DNA from: Lamellibrachia columna | Taxonomy: Eukaryota > Annelida > Polychaeta > Sabellida > Siboglinidae | Assembly: GCA_963662155.1 (NCBI GenBank) | Contig: OY759268.1 | Location: 9,106,868-9,170,867 of the forward strand | Reading direction: 5' to 3' | Length of the DNA stretch: 64,000 bases | In this document: positions 1 to 14,384 of the stretch, one piece after another | Position numbering within the stretch: position 1 is the first letter of the stretch | How the letters are laid out: each line of letters starts with the position of its first letter | The notes under the pieces: generated by a model | Databases searched by the model: none | Told to the model about the DNA's origin: nothing | The model's input: the letters and a program-made list of their open reading frames with translations, nothing else | Program-made: the position numbers and the translations under genes

Positions 1-260
1 GTAGGTTGTGCTAGAAATGTTCCAGCTAGGATAACTGTTGTTAAGTGATCAGCGAGAGGATGGAAGTCGTCCCTTGATCGACATTGACCCGCATATTGTT
101 TACCATTTTACGTATAGTCCATTTTGAGCCTTTCCAGATGTAACGAATAAAGTGAATTATCTCGATGATTTGAACAAAAATAGGCATTTTTTTCTTAAAT
201 CGACTGTGGATGTTACATATACTATTCACATGCTACATATATGTATATCAATGAAACGCA
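1..260 (-). repeat. LINE 3'-end repeat, copy 1 (minus)
   Basis: This segment recurs at 4903-5112 in the same orientation. In reverse complement it matches the sequence that follows the degenerate LINE at 39353-39780, and also 28085-28460 and 56545-57040. Shared landmarks are a stretch reading 'attgacccgc..ttgtttacc', then 'aaataggcattt', then 'atcgactg..gatgttac'. Because two of the copies sit downstream of reverse-transcriptase coding remnants, I infer it is the 3' untranslated region of that LINE family, present here as a 5'-truncated copy. It is non-coding; the 62-residue open frame inside it has no support. Confidence 0.6.
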
Positions 261-701
261 TTTGCGATAGGCTAAATCAGTTGAGTGTGGCGTTTTACCA
301 CAATGATATCAAAGGAATCTAAGATTCACATGGGTGCTTTCGCACTTTTAGCTTAATCATCCCTGTTTCATATTTAGCCATCGTACATATTTTTATATCT
401 TCCCATTGTCAACTAGATATTATTAGGTGAACAAATCTTATGACTTACAATACCCCATGGTACGAACCGTCGTAAGTATATAATCGACAAATAAAAAACC
501 GACAAGCGTTGCTGCATTATAGAGTAACACTTGCGTCCGGGTACGCTTGATATAACACGTTTCTTTTGCGTTATCAACTTACACAAATGTATGTCTTCAC
601 AATGGTTGATTTATATAGCATACATTAAAAAAGAAAACAATGGAAAGCTAATATATGATATCTCATTGTTACAGAATAAAAACAGACAAACTTGAGCGAC
701 T

Positions 702-866
702 GTGTTCACTAAACCATACAGGGCGTTACTTCGTGTACCACGAACATTGTACGGTGTTCACTAAACCATACAGGGCGTTACTTCGTGTACCACGAACATT
801 GTACGGTGTTCACTAAACCATACAGGGCGTTACTTCGTGTACCACGAACAGTGTGCGGTGTTCACG
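702..866. repeat. 52-bp tandem repeat, 3+ copies
   Basis: The unit beginning gtgttcactaaacc starts at 702, 754 and 806, and a partial unit starts at 858. The copies are almost identical, which indicates a recent tandem amplification. No coding potential is evident. Confidence 0.85.
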
Positions 867-1400
867 TTCTCGTTCAACCATTCACGATTGCTCACTGTAT
901 GACGTTTAAGTATAGAGAATCACCTACTCAACGTTTCGGCTACCTTCGGTTACCTGCATCGGTGTTTGGCTGGGTTCAATTGATGAGACTGATTTCATCA
1001 CTTCCAACTCAAGTAATAAATGTTGCATATTCTACGTTGATTAAAGTAGGTACGTGCACATGTGCTTACACAAACGCATACACACGTACACTTATATGCA
1101 TGCACGTCAAAGCAAGCGTGCATACCTACACATACATAGCAAATTAGGGCCCACTGCAGACAACGGCAAACATACGATAGCATTGAAATCGGTGACATTC
1201 ATAACCTCGATTGTCACACAGTGGTTTTCAATGCTGGTTCGTCTCACTGGCACTATCTACCGTTATGGCTGGATGTACAAATGTCCACCTTCTACCGTAA
1301 AAATTAAGAAAATAAGCAATAATGGAGTCGTGTACAAACGGCGTCGAACTGTGCGATAAGTTACTTTGTTACTGTACTGATTACAGAAGATCCACATCCA

Positions 1401-2114
1401 ATCTTTCCATGTCTCTCTCACGGGCACACCGGACCCTCCCATGTCTCTCTCACGGGCCCACCGGTCCCTCCCATGTCTCTCTCATGGGCACAACGGACTC
1501 TCCCACGTCTCTCTCATGGGCACACAGGACCATCCCTATGTTTCTCTCACGGGCACACCGGACCCTCCCATGTCTGTCTCACGGGCACACAGGACCCTCC
1601 CATGTCTCTCTCATGGGCACACCGGACCCTCCCATGTCTCTTTCATGGGCACACAGGACCCTCCCACGTCTCTCGCACGGGCACACCGGACTCTCCCATG
1701 TCTGTCTCACGGGCACACCGGACCCTCCCATGTCTGTCTCACGGGCACACAGGACCCTCCCATGTCTCTCTCATGGGCACACAGGACCCTCCCATATCTG
1801 CCTCACGGGCACACCGGACCCTCCCATGTCTCTATCACGGGCACACCGGACCCTCCCATGTCTCTTTCTCACGGGCACACCGGAACCTCCCTTGTCTGTC
1901 TCACGGGCACACCCGACCCTCCTACGTCTCTCTCTCACGGGCACACCGGACCCTCCCATGACTCTACTACGGGCACACCGGACCCTCCCATGTCTGTTTC
2001 ATGGGCACACCGGACTTTCCCATGTCTGTCTCACGGGCACACCGGACCCTCCCATGTCTTCCTCACGGGCACACCGGACCCTCCCACGTCTGTCTCACGG
2101 GCACATCGGACACC
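1401..2114. repeat. 32-bp minisatellite (about 22 copies)
   Basis: The unit atgtctctctcacgggcaca... repeats with a 32-bp period (for example ATG at 1441 and 1473). Copies vary at several positions and some differ by 2 bp. Since 32 is not a multiple of three, all three plus frames stay open and give MSLSRAHR-like peptides; these are artefacts of the repeat and not genes. Confidence 0.9.
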
Positions 2115-3091
2115 GCGCACATACCTTGAATTATGAAAATCTTATCCAACCACGTACAATCGAAACTCATAAAAAAATATATTCAGGGTATTAACCTCGA
2201 TGACGAAGAAACTTCTAGCATATTCAACATGTATTATATAACAAAAAAGAAACAAATTCTCGAATACAATTAATCATCATCTGACATCAAATACCGGGCC
2301 TCGGCAAAGCTCCATCAAAGGCGTTGTTGTAGAAAAACTACAAGTGCTATCAACTTACACAATCGTATGTTGCTTGCAACCAGCAACAACATGGAACAGG
2401 AATTGGTACATGAACCTATACTTCTCTAATCGAAACATGTGGTGATGCATTCGCACCATTTAAGCAGTTCATATAATGTCGTGGCATGGACGTAATATCA
2501 ATATTATGGCATGAATGTTAATGTCATTGAAATATCAGATGTTTTTTTTAAATGACGCAGATTTTTACTCTTTCAACTAATCGATATGATATCACACGTG
2601 ACACGCTTGAAGTGATATACTGCTTGTGTTGATGTGCGTATGCCTGTGCATGCGCATGAATATGTTGTGGTTTGTTTGAGTGTTTGGCTAGACGCGATTG
2701 ATGAAACATGAGACTTATCCCATCATTCCAAACTCAAGAAGTAAATTCTGCACAATGTATGTTGATGCATTCAGGTATGTGCATGATTGCACACACGCAA
2801 GCATACGTACGTGCACTTATTTGCACGCACACTTTCAAAGCAAACGTGCATATCTACACACAGACGGCAAATTATTTCCTACTGCAGACAATGGCGGACA
2901 TACTAAGTCTTTGAAATCAGTGACATCCATAGCCTCATTTTGGCTAGATGCAGGTGATGCAACATGATATTGAATCCATCATTTCCTGCTCAAGAAGTAA
3001 TTTCTGCACAATCAATGTTGATTCGTGTACGGCATATTTTACACACCTTCTCACATTCCTATTTATGCAGTCTTTCCATCGTAATGATGGT

Positions 3092-3385
3092 ATTTCCATT
3101 TTCTTGCTTCACCGCCCCTCCTCTCTTTGTTGGTCGACCGTCTTTCATTCTTAACAAGTTACCTGCCTTCATGATTCGGCTTCATATGGACAACTATTCT
3201 CGTTTTTCATTTAATCGTATCTTCCTGTAGTTAGCAAAATTTCCATTTTCTTGCTTCACCGCCCCTCCTCTCTTTGTTGGTCGACCGTCTTTCATTCTTA
3301 ACAAGTTACCTGCCTTCATGATTCGGCTTCATATGGACAACTATTCTCGTTTTTCATTTAATCGTACCTTCCTGTAGTTAGCAAA
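3092..3385. repeat. 147-bp tandem duplication
   Basis: The block starting atttccattttcttgc at 3092 is repeated almost unchanged at 3239. Its right end abuts the SINE at 3386. It contains GGTCGACC and no recognisable coding sequence. Confidence 0.85.
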
Positions 3386-3663
3386 ATTTATTCAGTCGAG
3401 ACGTGGACGCTTCTGCAGTGGCTCATGAGAGATGGAGTACGCATCAGGTTATATATTTATCCACGGTGCCTGATTTGTTACTTCCCCTGGCATAGACACC
3501 AGGTGGAAGGGACGCGCGGCTTTTAGTGTCTCTTCCGAAAGACGCAGGAAAAATGGAGTGAACGTAACTGCCTAAGTTTCGAAATGGCAGCAGGTGGTTT
3601 TGAACCCCGGTCCCTTCGGTCGAAAGTACAACGCTCTGCCACTCGTCTACCGCGCCCCAGTTC
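3386..3663 (-). mobile_element. tRNA-derived SINE
   Basis: Read on the minus strand, the element opens with a tRNA-like head containing an A-box-like TAGACGAGTGG (plus 3639-3649) and a B-box-like GGTTCAAAACC (plus 3596-3606) at normal tRNA spacing. These are the internal RNA polymerase III promoter boxes. An unrelated body of about 200 bp follows, ending near ...gaataaattttgc. The head-body architecture is that of a tRNA-derived SINE. The family is not identified and both ends are approximate. Confidence 0.65.
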
Positions 3664-3939
3664 TTCTAGATAAGCTAACAATTCTGCATCAGGCAGTTGT
3701 ACTTCGTTCATGATAATGTGCAGCAAGCGTGACCACATCAATTAATCTAAGAAAAACGATCACGCCGATCGTATTTTACGGATACATGAACGAACTATTG
3801 GCAAGGGAAGATTGCCAGAAATCATGGAGGCTATACGTATGCATTTATACGATTTCGGGATGAGTTCGGTGCAATTTTCGCTCGTCTTACATATATACTG
3901 GCCATTTTCGATACTGTCGTGCTACACAAACAAATAGGC

Positions 3940-4020
3940 ACGCACGCACGCACGCACGCAGGCACGCTCGCACTCTCACGCACATACACACACACTCACG
4001 CACGCACAAACACAAACACA

Positions 4021-4080
<60 letters not shown>

Positions 4081-4083
4081 CTT
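3940..4083. repeat. (CACG)n / (CA)n microsatellite
   Basis: An ACGC-rich stretch passes into a pure CA run at about 4021-4072. No gene is visible from 3664 to 4500. Confidence 0.9.
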
Positions 4084-4498
4084 ACGTGTGCCTACATACA
4101 TATTTCAGGATGTACAACTAAATGCAAAGTATTGCAAAGTATAACTTATGTAAATCACAAATTTCACTGACTGGCAACTACACTTAATTTATATTCAAGT
4201 GGTATATTTGTGTTTAATAGCTATATAGACAGTATGAATCCACATGTGCATGGACAGACGGACGTGTCATTCTATTCGTCCTGCACATGTTGAACTTTCT
4301 TCCACGGACCTGGTTGAGCAAGGCACTATGGCGATTTCGTAGTCCCGGTTTTTTACCACCGTCACCAGTTGTGTGTCCTTAGACGTAGGTATCTTATGGA
4401 TTCTTGTTTCTAAACGCTTAAATAAGTCAAGGTGAGGAAAATCACTATTTATTGGATATGCTAGTATCTGTAAGACCATGTACTACTTGCAGCACAAC

Positions 4499-4743
<245 letters not shown>

Positions 4744-4902
4744 TATTATGATAATACAAGCAATATTACTGATACGGGGCAACTACTGAGGCAAGAAAAG
4801 GCAACGTATCACTGTGGTTATATTGAATTGTTCAGTTATGTACTTACAAAGTGCAGTGCTTGCCACAATTTCAGTATATATCCACCCATATTTTTGTTGT
4901 AG

Positions 4903-5112
4903 TAGGTAGTGCTAGAAATGTTCCAGATAGGATTACTGTTGTTAAGTGATCAGCGAGAGGATGGAAGTCGTCCCTTGATCGGCATTGTTTACCATTTTAA
5001 GTATCATCTATTTTGAGCCTTTCCAGATGTAACGAATAAAGTGAATTACCTCGATCATTTGAACAAAAATAGGCATTTTATTTTCTTAAATCGACTGTGG
5101 ATGTTACATATA
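4903..5112 (-). repeat. LINE 3'-end repeat, copy 2 (minus)
   Basis: Near-duplicate of bases 1-230, with the shared start gtaggt.gtgctagaaatgttcc, ending where a TA tract begins at 5113. It is the same family as the 28.1, 39.4 and 56.6 kb copies, in opposite orientation. Confidence 0.65.
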
Positions 5113-5283
<171 letters not shown>

Positions 5284-6700
5284 CAACCGTTAACGTATAA
5301 TTATTCAGACGTTCACTGAATTATATGTGACGGCCATTGCCATACAAAATACGAAGCGATTGTTTTTTTAGAAGGGCAGTTTAGTATATTAATTTTGTAA
5401 AACTCCATCCTCTTTCTGGACATATATTTTTAAAGTATATGTAGTTTTCATCCAGGAACATGGAACTATTATTTCACTGACACCGGCAATGTATATTTAA
5501 GAATATCAATGATTCACTTCAGACCAGAGCAACGTTAGTCTAATAAGCGGCTTTTCCACACAGTGAAGTATTTTTGTGTAGCCATAACACGTGACTAATC
5601 AGTCGTATGCAGTATATTTTATGTTATTATCAGCTGATTCTTTTATCTGCGATTATGTTTTTGAATCACCTGTTCTAGGGTGACATCGCTCCTAGCGGCG
5701 ACTATCGGGGATATGTTTGCTATTGTGATTGAATCGCTTTAGCTACATAACTATTGCAATACTATTACGATAGTTTCATAATCATCGGCATGATATTGCC
5801 ATAGAATGACGGAATAGCGAATAACCAAGAAACCAGTCCCAAGCCATAACTGACGGGTGTCACTGTATGCTTGAATGACGCTGGTATGATAACTGATTAT
5901 TGATGTTAAGTAGATACATGTACACAGCTCGACGCCGTTTGTACACCATTCCAGTGTAGGTTAATTTCGCTACTTTTCGCTATAGTGTGGAATTTATTTT
6001 AATCGATTTGATTTGCATAGTTTTACTTTTTTATGCATGCATACAATGACAAAGACAATGTGAAGGCAAACAATTGTTCAATTTGAAATCGCTAGACTTG
6101 ATTTATTTAATAAAAGCTCCGGACGTATGTATTACGTTATGCAGCAAAACCTTCGTCGATTATATGTTTGTCTACATGCAACACCCATTAATAACTCTTC
6201 ACATTCATGTGTTTATTCGATAACCAACTACAGCAGTTTTTGACGACACAACGAAATTCGCCGATTCATGAATGTACCTTCACATCTCCATGAATATTGT
6301 TTGCTCTAAAGCATCCCTAGGCACTAACACACTGCATGGCATGGAAACCATTTTAGTAATTTATAATTTCTTTCTTCAATTGTTCATCAAGATATGCTTC
6401 ATTGTGCCTTTGCAGAATTTAAATTGCCGTTGGGAGCGTCACATTTGTTTATGTTGAAACAATCAGAGATCAATACATTTTATTGTATTATATTACTATT
6501 GTTTATCCTTTTTATGCATACCATATCATGACAAAGACAATGCGATAACAAACCATTGTATAATATGAAGTCATTAGACTCGTTTCATCTAAAGAAATTT
6601 ATTACATCATGCAGAAAATCCTTCGTCGATAATATGTTTATTTACTTGCATACTTAAGCACGTGTGTATGTAGGTATGCACTTTTGCATTGAAAGCGTGC
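5284..6700. other. No recognisable gene
   Basis: AT-rich unique sequence. Two related blocks near 6020-6180 and 6500-6650 share the pattern 'gacaaagacaatg', 'caaac.attgt' and 'ccttcgtcgat.atatg', so the stretch contains an old internal duplication of about 480 bp. I see no coding exon. Confidence 0.5.
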
Positions 6701-6739
6701 ATGCATATGAGAGCACGTGCGTGTGCAAATATATATGCA

Positions 6740-7230
6740 CACGTGCCGGTACGTACATGCTATCACACGTGCCGGTACGTACGTGCTATCGCACGTGCCG
6801 GTACGTACATGCTATCACACGTGCCGGTACGTACATGCTATCACACGTGCCGGTACGTACATGCTATCACACGTGCCGGTACGTACATGCTATCACACGT
6901 GCCGGTACGTACATGCTATCACACGTGCCGGTACGTACATGCTATCACACGTGCCGGTACGTACATGCTATCACACGTGCCGGTACGTACATGCTATCAC
7001 ACGTGCCGGTACGTACATGCTATCACACGTGCCGGTACGTACATGCTATCACACGTGCCGGTACGTACATGCTATCACACGTGCCGGTACGTACATGCTA
7101 TCACACGTGCCGGTACGTACATGCTATCACACGTGCCGGTACGTACATGCTATCACACGTGCCGGTACGTACATGCTATCACACGTGCCGGTACGTACAT
7201 GCTATCACACGTGCCGGTACGTACATGCAC
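6740..7230. repeat. 26-bp minisatellite with CACGTG in every unit
   Basis: About 19 copies of a 26-bp unit that begins CACGTGCCGGTACGTACATG and continues CTATCA, from 6740 to 7213. Copies are nearly identical. Each unit carries two self-complementary cores, CACGTG (the E-box consensus of bHLH-type factors) and GTACGTAC. The period is not a multiple of three, so all frames stay open and yield 'GTYMLSHVPVRTCYHTCRYV' peptides, which are not genes. Confidence 0.92.
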
Positions 7231-7439
7231 ACGCAAGAACACGCAAGCACACTGACACAAATACACACCCACAAACATGCAATCTACCCATATTTGTTAA
7301 GTGTGTCACGTATGATGTATCATTCACACGGACAGGCACACACGAACACGGACAGGCACACGCACACACGGACATGCACACACACACACACGCAAGTGAA
7401 ATGTTTAATTGTATAACTTACGCAGACGACATTAGTAGT

Positions 7440-7815
<376 letters not shown>

Positions 7816-7979
7816 AAATCCTTATAATACGATGACGAAAATGTCACATTTATCGGGTGATTTTCAATGGGCTATCAATCACATCCACTATTACATACAT
7901 AGTTGTATAACGAAGATAAAATATACACGTCAAAGCAATATATAAACAAAATAAAACATAATAAATACCTAAGTGAGTC

Positions 7980-8511
<532 letters not shown>

Positions 8512-9100
8512 TATGTTGCCCGAAAATAAAATAAAAATATGCATAATACACTAGTTTTACCACATATGAACTATTGTATCAGAGGAATAAAATAATATAC
8601 AAAGTACAAAAGAAGTATGTTAGAATACTTACAATGAGTAGATACAACTCAGACAACAGATTCGCTTTGCAAAATAGAAAATAAAAAAAAACATATGTTT
8701 ACACAACTTTTAATATAAATTCATGCAAATGTGATTAACATCCTACCATTTTTTTTTTTTTTTTTTCTCTTTGAAAGAACATAGTTTTTAAGGCCAACTC
8801 ATTTAGTAACTTAAACATATTTGTATTGATAATGTGGCTCATATAGAGCGATCAGTAAGTCTTAGAGGAATCTCCTGACCCTACTACTATTATTTTATCT
8901 TAATACACACCAAGTTCATTATAAAATTACAAACGTGTACTACATAATATTGCTTTGTTAACATGGATGCATGACTGTATCTTATGGTCAATAATAATTA
9001 CGTCTTTTTCATATCCTTCTTCTTATATCAATTCGTTTCACATGCTATGTCAGAAAGAATAAAAATATGTGTAATTTTAAAGAATCAAACCTTGCCTTTC
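8512..9100. other. No recognisable gene
   Basis: AT-rich sequence with a poly-T run near 8750-8767. Nothing coding or structural is recognised. Confidence 0.5.
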
Positions 9101-9343
9101 CATAACATAGATATGACGTCAATGCCATGGCATTGACATGATATTCATGCACCGACATTGCAATGACATCCAAGCCATGAAATTTACATAGCATCCATGC
9201 ATTGTCATTGATATGACACCCAAGCCATTTCATTGACATCACTTCCATATCAGGACTTTGACACGACATGATATGGCACTACATTGACATCCATGCCATG
9301 AAATGACTCGTAATTAGTTTTCATATTTAATATCATGGCATGG

Positions 9344-9599
<256 letters not shown>

Positions 9600-10025
9600 C
9601 ATTGACATGACATCCATGCCATGATATTAAATATGAAAACTAATTAAGAGTAATTTCATGGCATGGATGTTAATGTAATGCCATGTCATGTCAAAGTCAG
9701 GCTTCCATGTGGATCCGTTGAAAGCATAAAAATCTGCTTCATTTTAAAGAATAAAAACTTGTGTTTCCATAAAATTGAAATGACGTCCATGCCATTACAT
9801 TGGCATGATATTCATGCAAAGACATTGGACATGACATCCAAGCCATGACATTTACGTGGCAACCAGGTCATGTCATTAACATGACACCCAAGCCATTTCA
9901 TTGACATCACATCCATATCATGACTTTCACATGACATGGCATTATATTGACATGACATCGATGACATGATATTACTCGTAATTAGTTTTCATATTTAATA
10001 TCATGGCATGGGTGTCATGTCAATG

Positions 10026-10028
<3 letters not shown>

Positions 10029-10075
<47 letters not shown>

Positions 10076-10076
10076 T

Positions 10077-10118
<42 letters not shown>

Positions 10119-10162
10119 GTATATATACCTATACGTATATATATATATATATATATATATTT

Positions 10163-10258
<96 letters not shown>

Positions 10259-10328
10259 CATATATTTATATATATATATATATATATATACATAAATATA
10301 TATATATATATATATATATGGATGCGCA

Positions 10329-10375
<47 letters not shown>
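10029..10375. repeat. (TA)n microsatellite, interrupted
   Basis: About 350 bp of TA with ACGT, ATTTAT and GGATGCGCATG interruptions, embedded in the diverged satellite. Confidence 0.9.
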
Positions 10376-10379
<4 letters not shown>

Positions 10380-10601
10380 AACATCACATTCAAGCCAGGA
10401 AATTTACATGGCTTCCATACCATGATATTGACTTGACATTCAAGTCGTTTAATTTCATTTTATTCATGTCATGATATTGAAACGACATGACATGACATCC
10501 ATGCCATGAGATTACACGTAATTAGTTTTCACGGGGCAAAGGGCATCACCACATTTTTCGAATAGAGTAGTACGTCGATGTGTTTTACCCAAATATATCC
10601 G

Positions 10602-10662
<61 letters not shown>
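10602..10662. repeat. (TA)n upstream of AADAC-like exon 1
   Basis: About 60 bp of pure TA lying some 190 bp upstream of the first recognised exon of the esterase gene. Confidence 0.9.
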
Positions 10663-10664
<2 letters not shown>

Positions 10665-10849
10665 CACACATACCGTCAGGAAGTAATAGTTGACTGTATT
10701 TTTCTTTGTGTAAGCTCTCCAATGAAAACAACAATCGTGGTGATGAAAATTGCCGCATTTATCTTGGTGCTGACGTCATGCGGGCTGCAAGCTACCGCAA
10801 GTACATGCCGGTGGCCGAAATCACTATTGCGGCGTAGTCCGGTTGAAAG

Positions 10850-11017
10850 ATGCATCGAAGCCCATATATATATCCCTGTCGCTTGCCACGTGGAAGATTT
10901 CCCTGGACGCCGTCGGTTTTCCACAACTTCACCAGCTATGTACACTTTTTCGACGACTTCGAAGAGACGGAACCTTATCGACCGATTGAGAGTCTCAGTA
11001 AGCAAGCTAAGATTTGG
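10850..11017 (+). pseudogene. AADAC-like exon 1 (N-terminal part)
   Basis: The frame ends ...YRPIESLSKQAKIW and is followed by a good donor (TGG|GTAAGT, phase 0). The Y-x-P-I-x stretch resembles the 'Y-x-P-[IL]-P' segment that follows the membrane anchor in AADAC proteins. In this frame the first ATG is at 10850, with TAG and TGA just upstream. The hydrophobic leader expected at the N-terminus (MKTTIVVMKIAAFILVLTS) is present at 10722 but in another frame, so a frameshift may separate anchor and body. The start is uncertain. Confidence 0.5.
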
Positions 11018-12250
11018 GTAAGTGTCACGTGAAATATTTATGCTAATAGGCTGTAGAGATATTTTGAAGACACGTTAATTATTGCAAAGTTACTAAAGCC
11101 AAATAAAAGTCCTGATATTGGGGCTATGCTCCTGAAAGAGATAACATAAACTAACCATGTGCAACTAAAATCAAGAATATCACGACACTGGTTTACTCAG
11201 AATGTGCTACACAAGTGGGAGAGTCCGGTCATTTCTCCGATAGTCTTAGGTTTGTTTACCAGCACGACCGATAAGCGCATGCGTAATGAAAATAGGGAAA
11301 CGTAGACTAGGCGTGACGCATTAAGTGAGGCCGGCGTACACAAAACCGCCGCAGTGTCAAGTAAACGTGCTGTTTTGTCAGGAACAGTTTAGTAAACAAA
11401 TGACAAAATATGCTACATCAGATGAGTATGAGCGTTAACATTATGGTCATATCCTACCAGCAAGTATACGAATAGGTATACACCAATATGCTTTTATTTG
11501 ACGAGCGAATTTTGCTAGATTTTTGCTTTGGGTTATCTAACAGTATGGCGTAGCCCGAGAAATTAAGATAGTGTATGTTCAACACAGTTATTCTAGTAAG
11601 ACACTGGCATGATAGTCTTAATTGTAAAGGTAAATGGTTATGATTTATTAACTCTAATGGGTGCATCGATCCAAAACCATGACTATTGTTTCCCTTCAAC
11701 ATAACTATTTAACACATATCCCCTTGGACAAAGTCTTCAACGTAATAACTTAATACATGTCCACTTGAAAAAGTATATCTATCTTTTTAAAATATGCCGA
11801 ACTGTTTTAATTGTCTTCTGGATAACAAATATAGGTGCTTTACATTGAAGGTTTGATACGTAACTGAGTCTTCTTTCATATTCTGAATTTACCGTGACCC
11901 GTTGTATAACACATTTAAATAAAACAGAGTATACTGGTCGGTGTAGCGTTTTTTTGCGTTTTACGTGCATGCGTGTAGGTTTGCCTCGATTGTATATCTG
12001 AGTAGCGATTGTATATCTGACTAATAACGTATGTAACGTGAGATACAGCGAAATCTTAAAATGAGGCACCCTGGCTGGGAACAACACCTCACAAGTGACT
12101 GTATACTAACATTTAAAAGGAAGGTTTTCTTATTGTTAGTTAGTTAGTTTAATGCTATTTTGCTGTAGTGAATCAGGGGTATTGTCCAAAGGGGGATTTG
12201 TCCTACGGGTTCTTGTCCGATACCTTTGGTTGGTGAATATTGTTTGTATA

Positions 12251-12254
<4 letters not shown>

Positions 12255-12296
<42 letters not shown>
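12255..12296. repeat. (TA)n next to exon 2 acceptor
   Basis: Short pure TA run immediately upstream of the polypyrimidine tract of exon 2. A similar arrangement occurs before exon 4. Confidence 0.9.
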
Positions 12297-12300
<4 letters not shown>

Positions 12301-12325
12301 TTTAATTATCTTTGTTTTACCACAG

Positions 12326-12439
12326 ACAATTGTGATATCATGTCTCGGGCTGGACGCTCACAATGTTCACATCTTGCGAAACATTGCACCACTGTTGTTT
12401 CCCAAAGCAGCAGCAACACCTGATGACCCTTTGATTAAG
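12326..12439 (+). pseudogene. AADAC-like exon 2
   Basis: Thirty-eight codons, phase 0 at both ends, preceded by ttgttttaccacag. They read TIVISCLGLD... and end ...PDDPLIK, matching the helical cap-linker and the 'PPDDP-x-[IL]-K' junction of this family. The downstream border is attaag|gcaagt, a GC-AG type donor. A 42-bp TA tract ends 29 bp before the exon. Confidence 0.7.
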
Positions 12440-12653
12440 GCAAGTTGCACGTTACGATACATTTCTTTCTACTTTTCAATGTGTGTCACGTACTAAACAT
12501 GTCTAAACGTAAACAACGCCGATAGTAGTTAATTAGAACGTGGACGTGAACATTGGTCCGTCAACACATTTTACACCGAAGACATCGTGTTTTTGCATGT
12601 TTTTGCATGCGTGCTTGCGTGAGTGCGTGCGTGCACATGCGCGGGTCTATCTG

Positions 12654-12952
<299 letters not shown>

Positions 12953-13317
12953 TAATTAACTTTTTGTTATGTGTCTACGTGAGTGTTTGTGTGTGTTTTT
13001 GTGAGATTGCATGAGTACGTGTGTACATGTGTGAGTTTGTACGATTATGTGCGTTTGAATGGATTGAATGAAAATATTTAATATATCGTGTCTCAAAAGT
13101 GCTTCATTAATATATATTGCATGTCTGGAAGGGCAACACGATAATGTATAAAAAAAATGTCATATGATATACATAAATACAATGTATTGTATTCTAATTG
13201 AACCAGAAAACACGCACATGGAGGCATACACATGCATGTATTCACGAACACGCACACACTCGCAGACGCACATACACACAAACACACAAACAAACAAAAA
13301 AACAGACACACACACAA

Positions 13318-13318
<1 letters not shown>

Positions 13319-13396
<78 letters not shown>
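13319..13396. repeat. (CA)n microsatellite
   Basis: About 78 bp of CA with a degenerate CA-rich shoulder from 13205, within intron 2. Confidence 0.95.
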
Positions 13397-13397
<1 letters not shown>

Positions 13398-14087
13398 GCA
13401 TGAGAGCGACAAGCCAGACTTGTTGACTCGAGTCACAATGATTCTGATCACGCTCGAATTAATTTTTTCAAGACATGTAACTCGAATTACACATTTTGAA
13501 GACATGGAACTTGACTTGGAGTTCAGGTGACTCGAGACTTGACTTGGCTTGAAGGTTAATTTGTTGATAAATTACTTAACTTGCCAACTACATGCCAACT
13601 AGTTTGCGACACATTTATGACACATTACAATATACCCACGTCATTGGTAATGTTTGATGTAATGCGAATGTTCCTTGCCTGGAACTTCGGGTTCTAATAC
13701 AGTAATAACTGTAATAAGACTTGTTTTAGCCTTGTTAAGACCCTCCTTTAAATATTCGTCCTAATTAATATATGTGAGAAACGAGAGTTGCTTTGTGCAT
13801 ACGCATAAATAATTGTTGCTTTTTTGAATTGGAACATGTCCCTCTTCCAGAGATCGTCAAGTTTTTATTGAACACAATTATGTTTGGTGCTTCCGCGGTT
13901 GATTCCAGTCCTGGAATACGCGTCGCGAGAACGTAAATTGTCTTGTGTCGAGTCTGCTGGATGTCTTGTGTAATTTCTCATTTTGGCCGCGTGTATTTGA
14001 AAGTAAATTGTGAAAAAATTGTGTTTGTTTAGGTAATCGATGTCATGTAGTATTATGACGTGTAGTATTAGTAGTAGTATTAGTAAT

Positions 14088-14155
<68 letters not shown>
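14088..14155. repeat. (AGC)n, i.e. CAG/CTG repeat, about 22 units
   Basis: Pure AGC triplets for 68 bp, ending 70 bp upstream of exon 3, inside intron 2. CAG/CTG runs form slipped hairpins and are expansion-prone. It is intronic here and not coding on the sense strand. Confidence 0.95.
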
Positions 14156-14159
<4 letters not shown>

Positions 14160-14225
14160 CGTGTGTACTAGTTTATGGAAATTGTTCTGATTTCTTGTAA
14201 TTGTTACGTTGTTTTTTTCATTCAG

Positions 14226-14346
14226 GTGACGCGTATGACATTCAGCGGTGTCAACGTCATATTGTACCAACCTAGTAGACGTCAGAGGGCGCCACGTAGA
14301 GGATTTGTTTACATGTTCGGCGGGGCCTGGTCCTTGTTATCCGCAG
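14226..14346 (+). pseudogene. AADAC-like exon 3 (oxyanion-hole segment)
   Basis: The acceptor is ttttcattcag|GTG and the donor CCGCAG|GTATTA, phase 0 to phase 1, about 40 codons. It reads VTRMTFSGVNVILYQPSRR... then FVYMFGGAWSLLSA. The family has a beta-strand pair followed by FHGGGW, whose glycines form the oxyanion hole. Here His and one Gly are replaced, giving FGGAW. This would be expected to weaken catalysis and fits loss of constraint. Confidence 0.75.
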
Positions 14347-14384
14347 GTATTAAACACTTCAGCAACTGATCGTAGCTACAGCGG

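Noticed and set aside
1322..2194. Three overlapping 160-290 codon open frames (MSLSRAHR... repeats)
   Set aside because: They are the three readings of a stop-free 32-bp minisatellite whose period is not a multiple of three.
6740..7230. Possible CRISPR array
   Set aside because: Units are head-to-tail with no unique spacers, no cas genes, and the genome is eukaryotic.
10722..11021. 99-codon frame starting MKTTIVVMKIAAFILVLTS as esterase exon 1
   Set aside because: The leader is plausible, but this frame ends at TAA inside the donor and, if spliced at 11017, meets a stop in exon 2. Only the 10850 frame joins exon 2.
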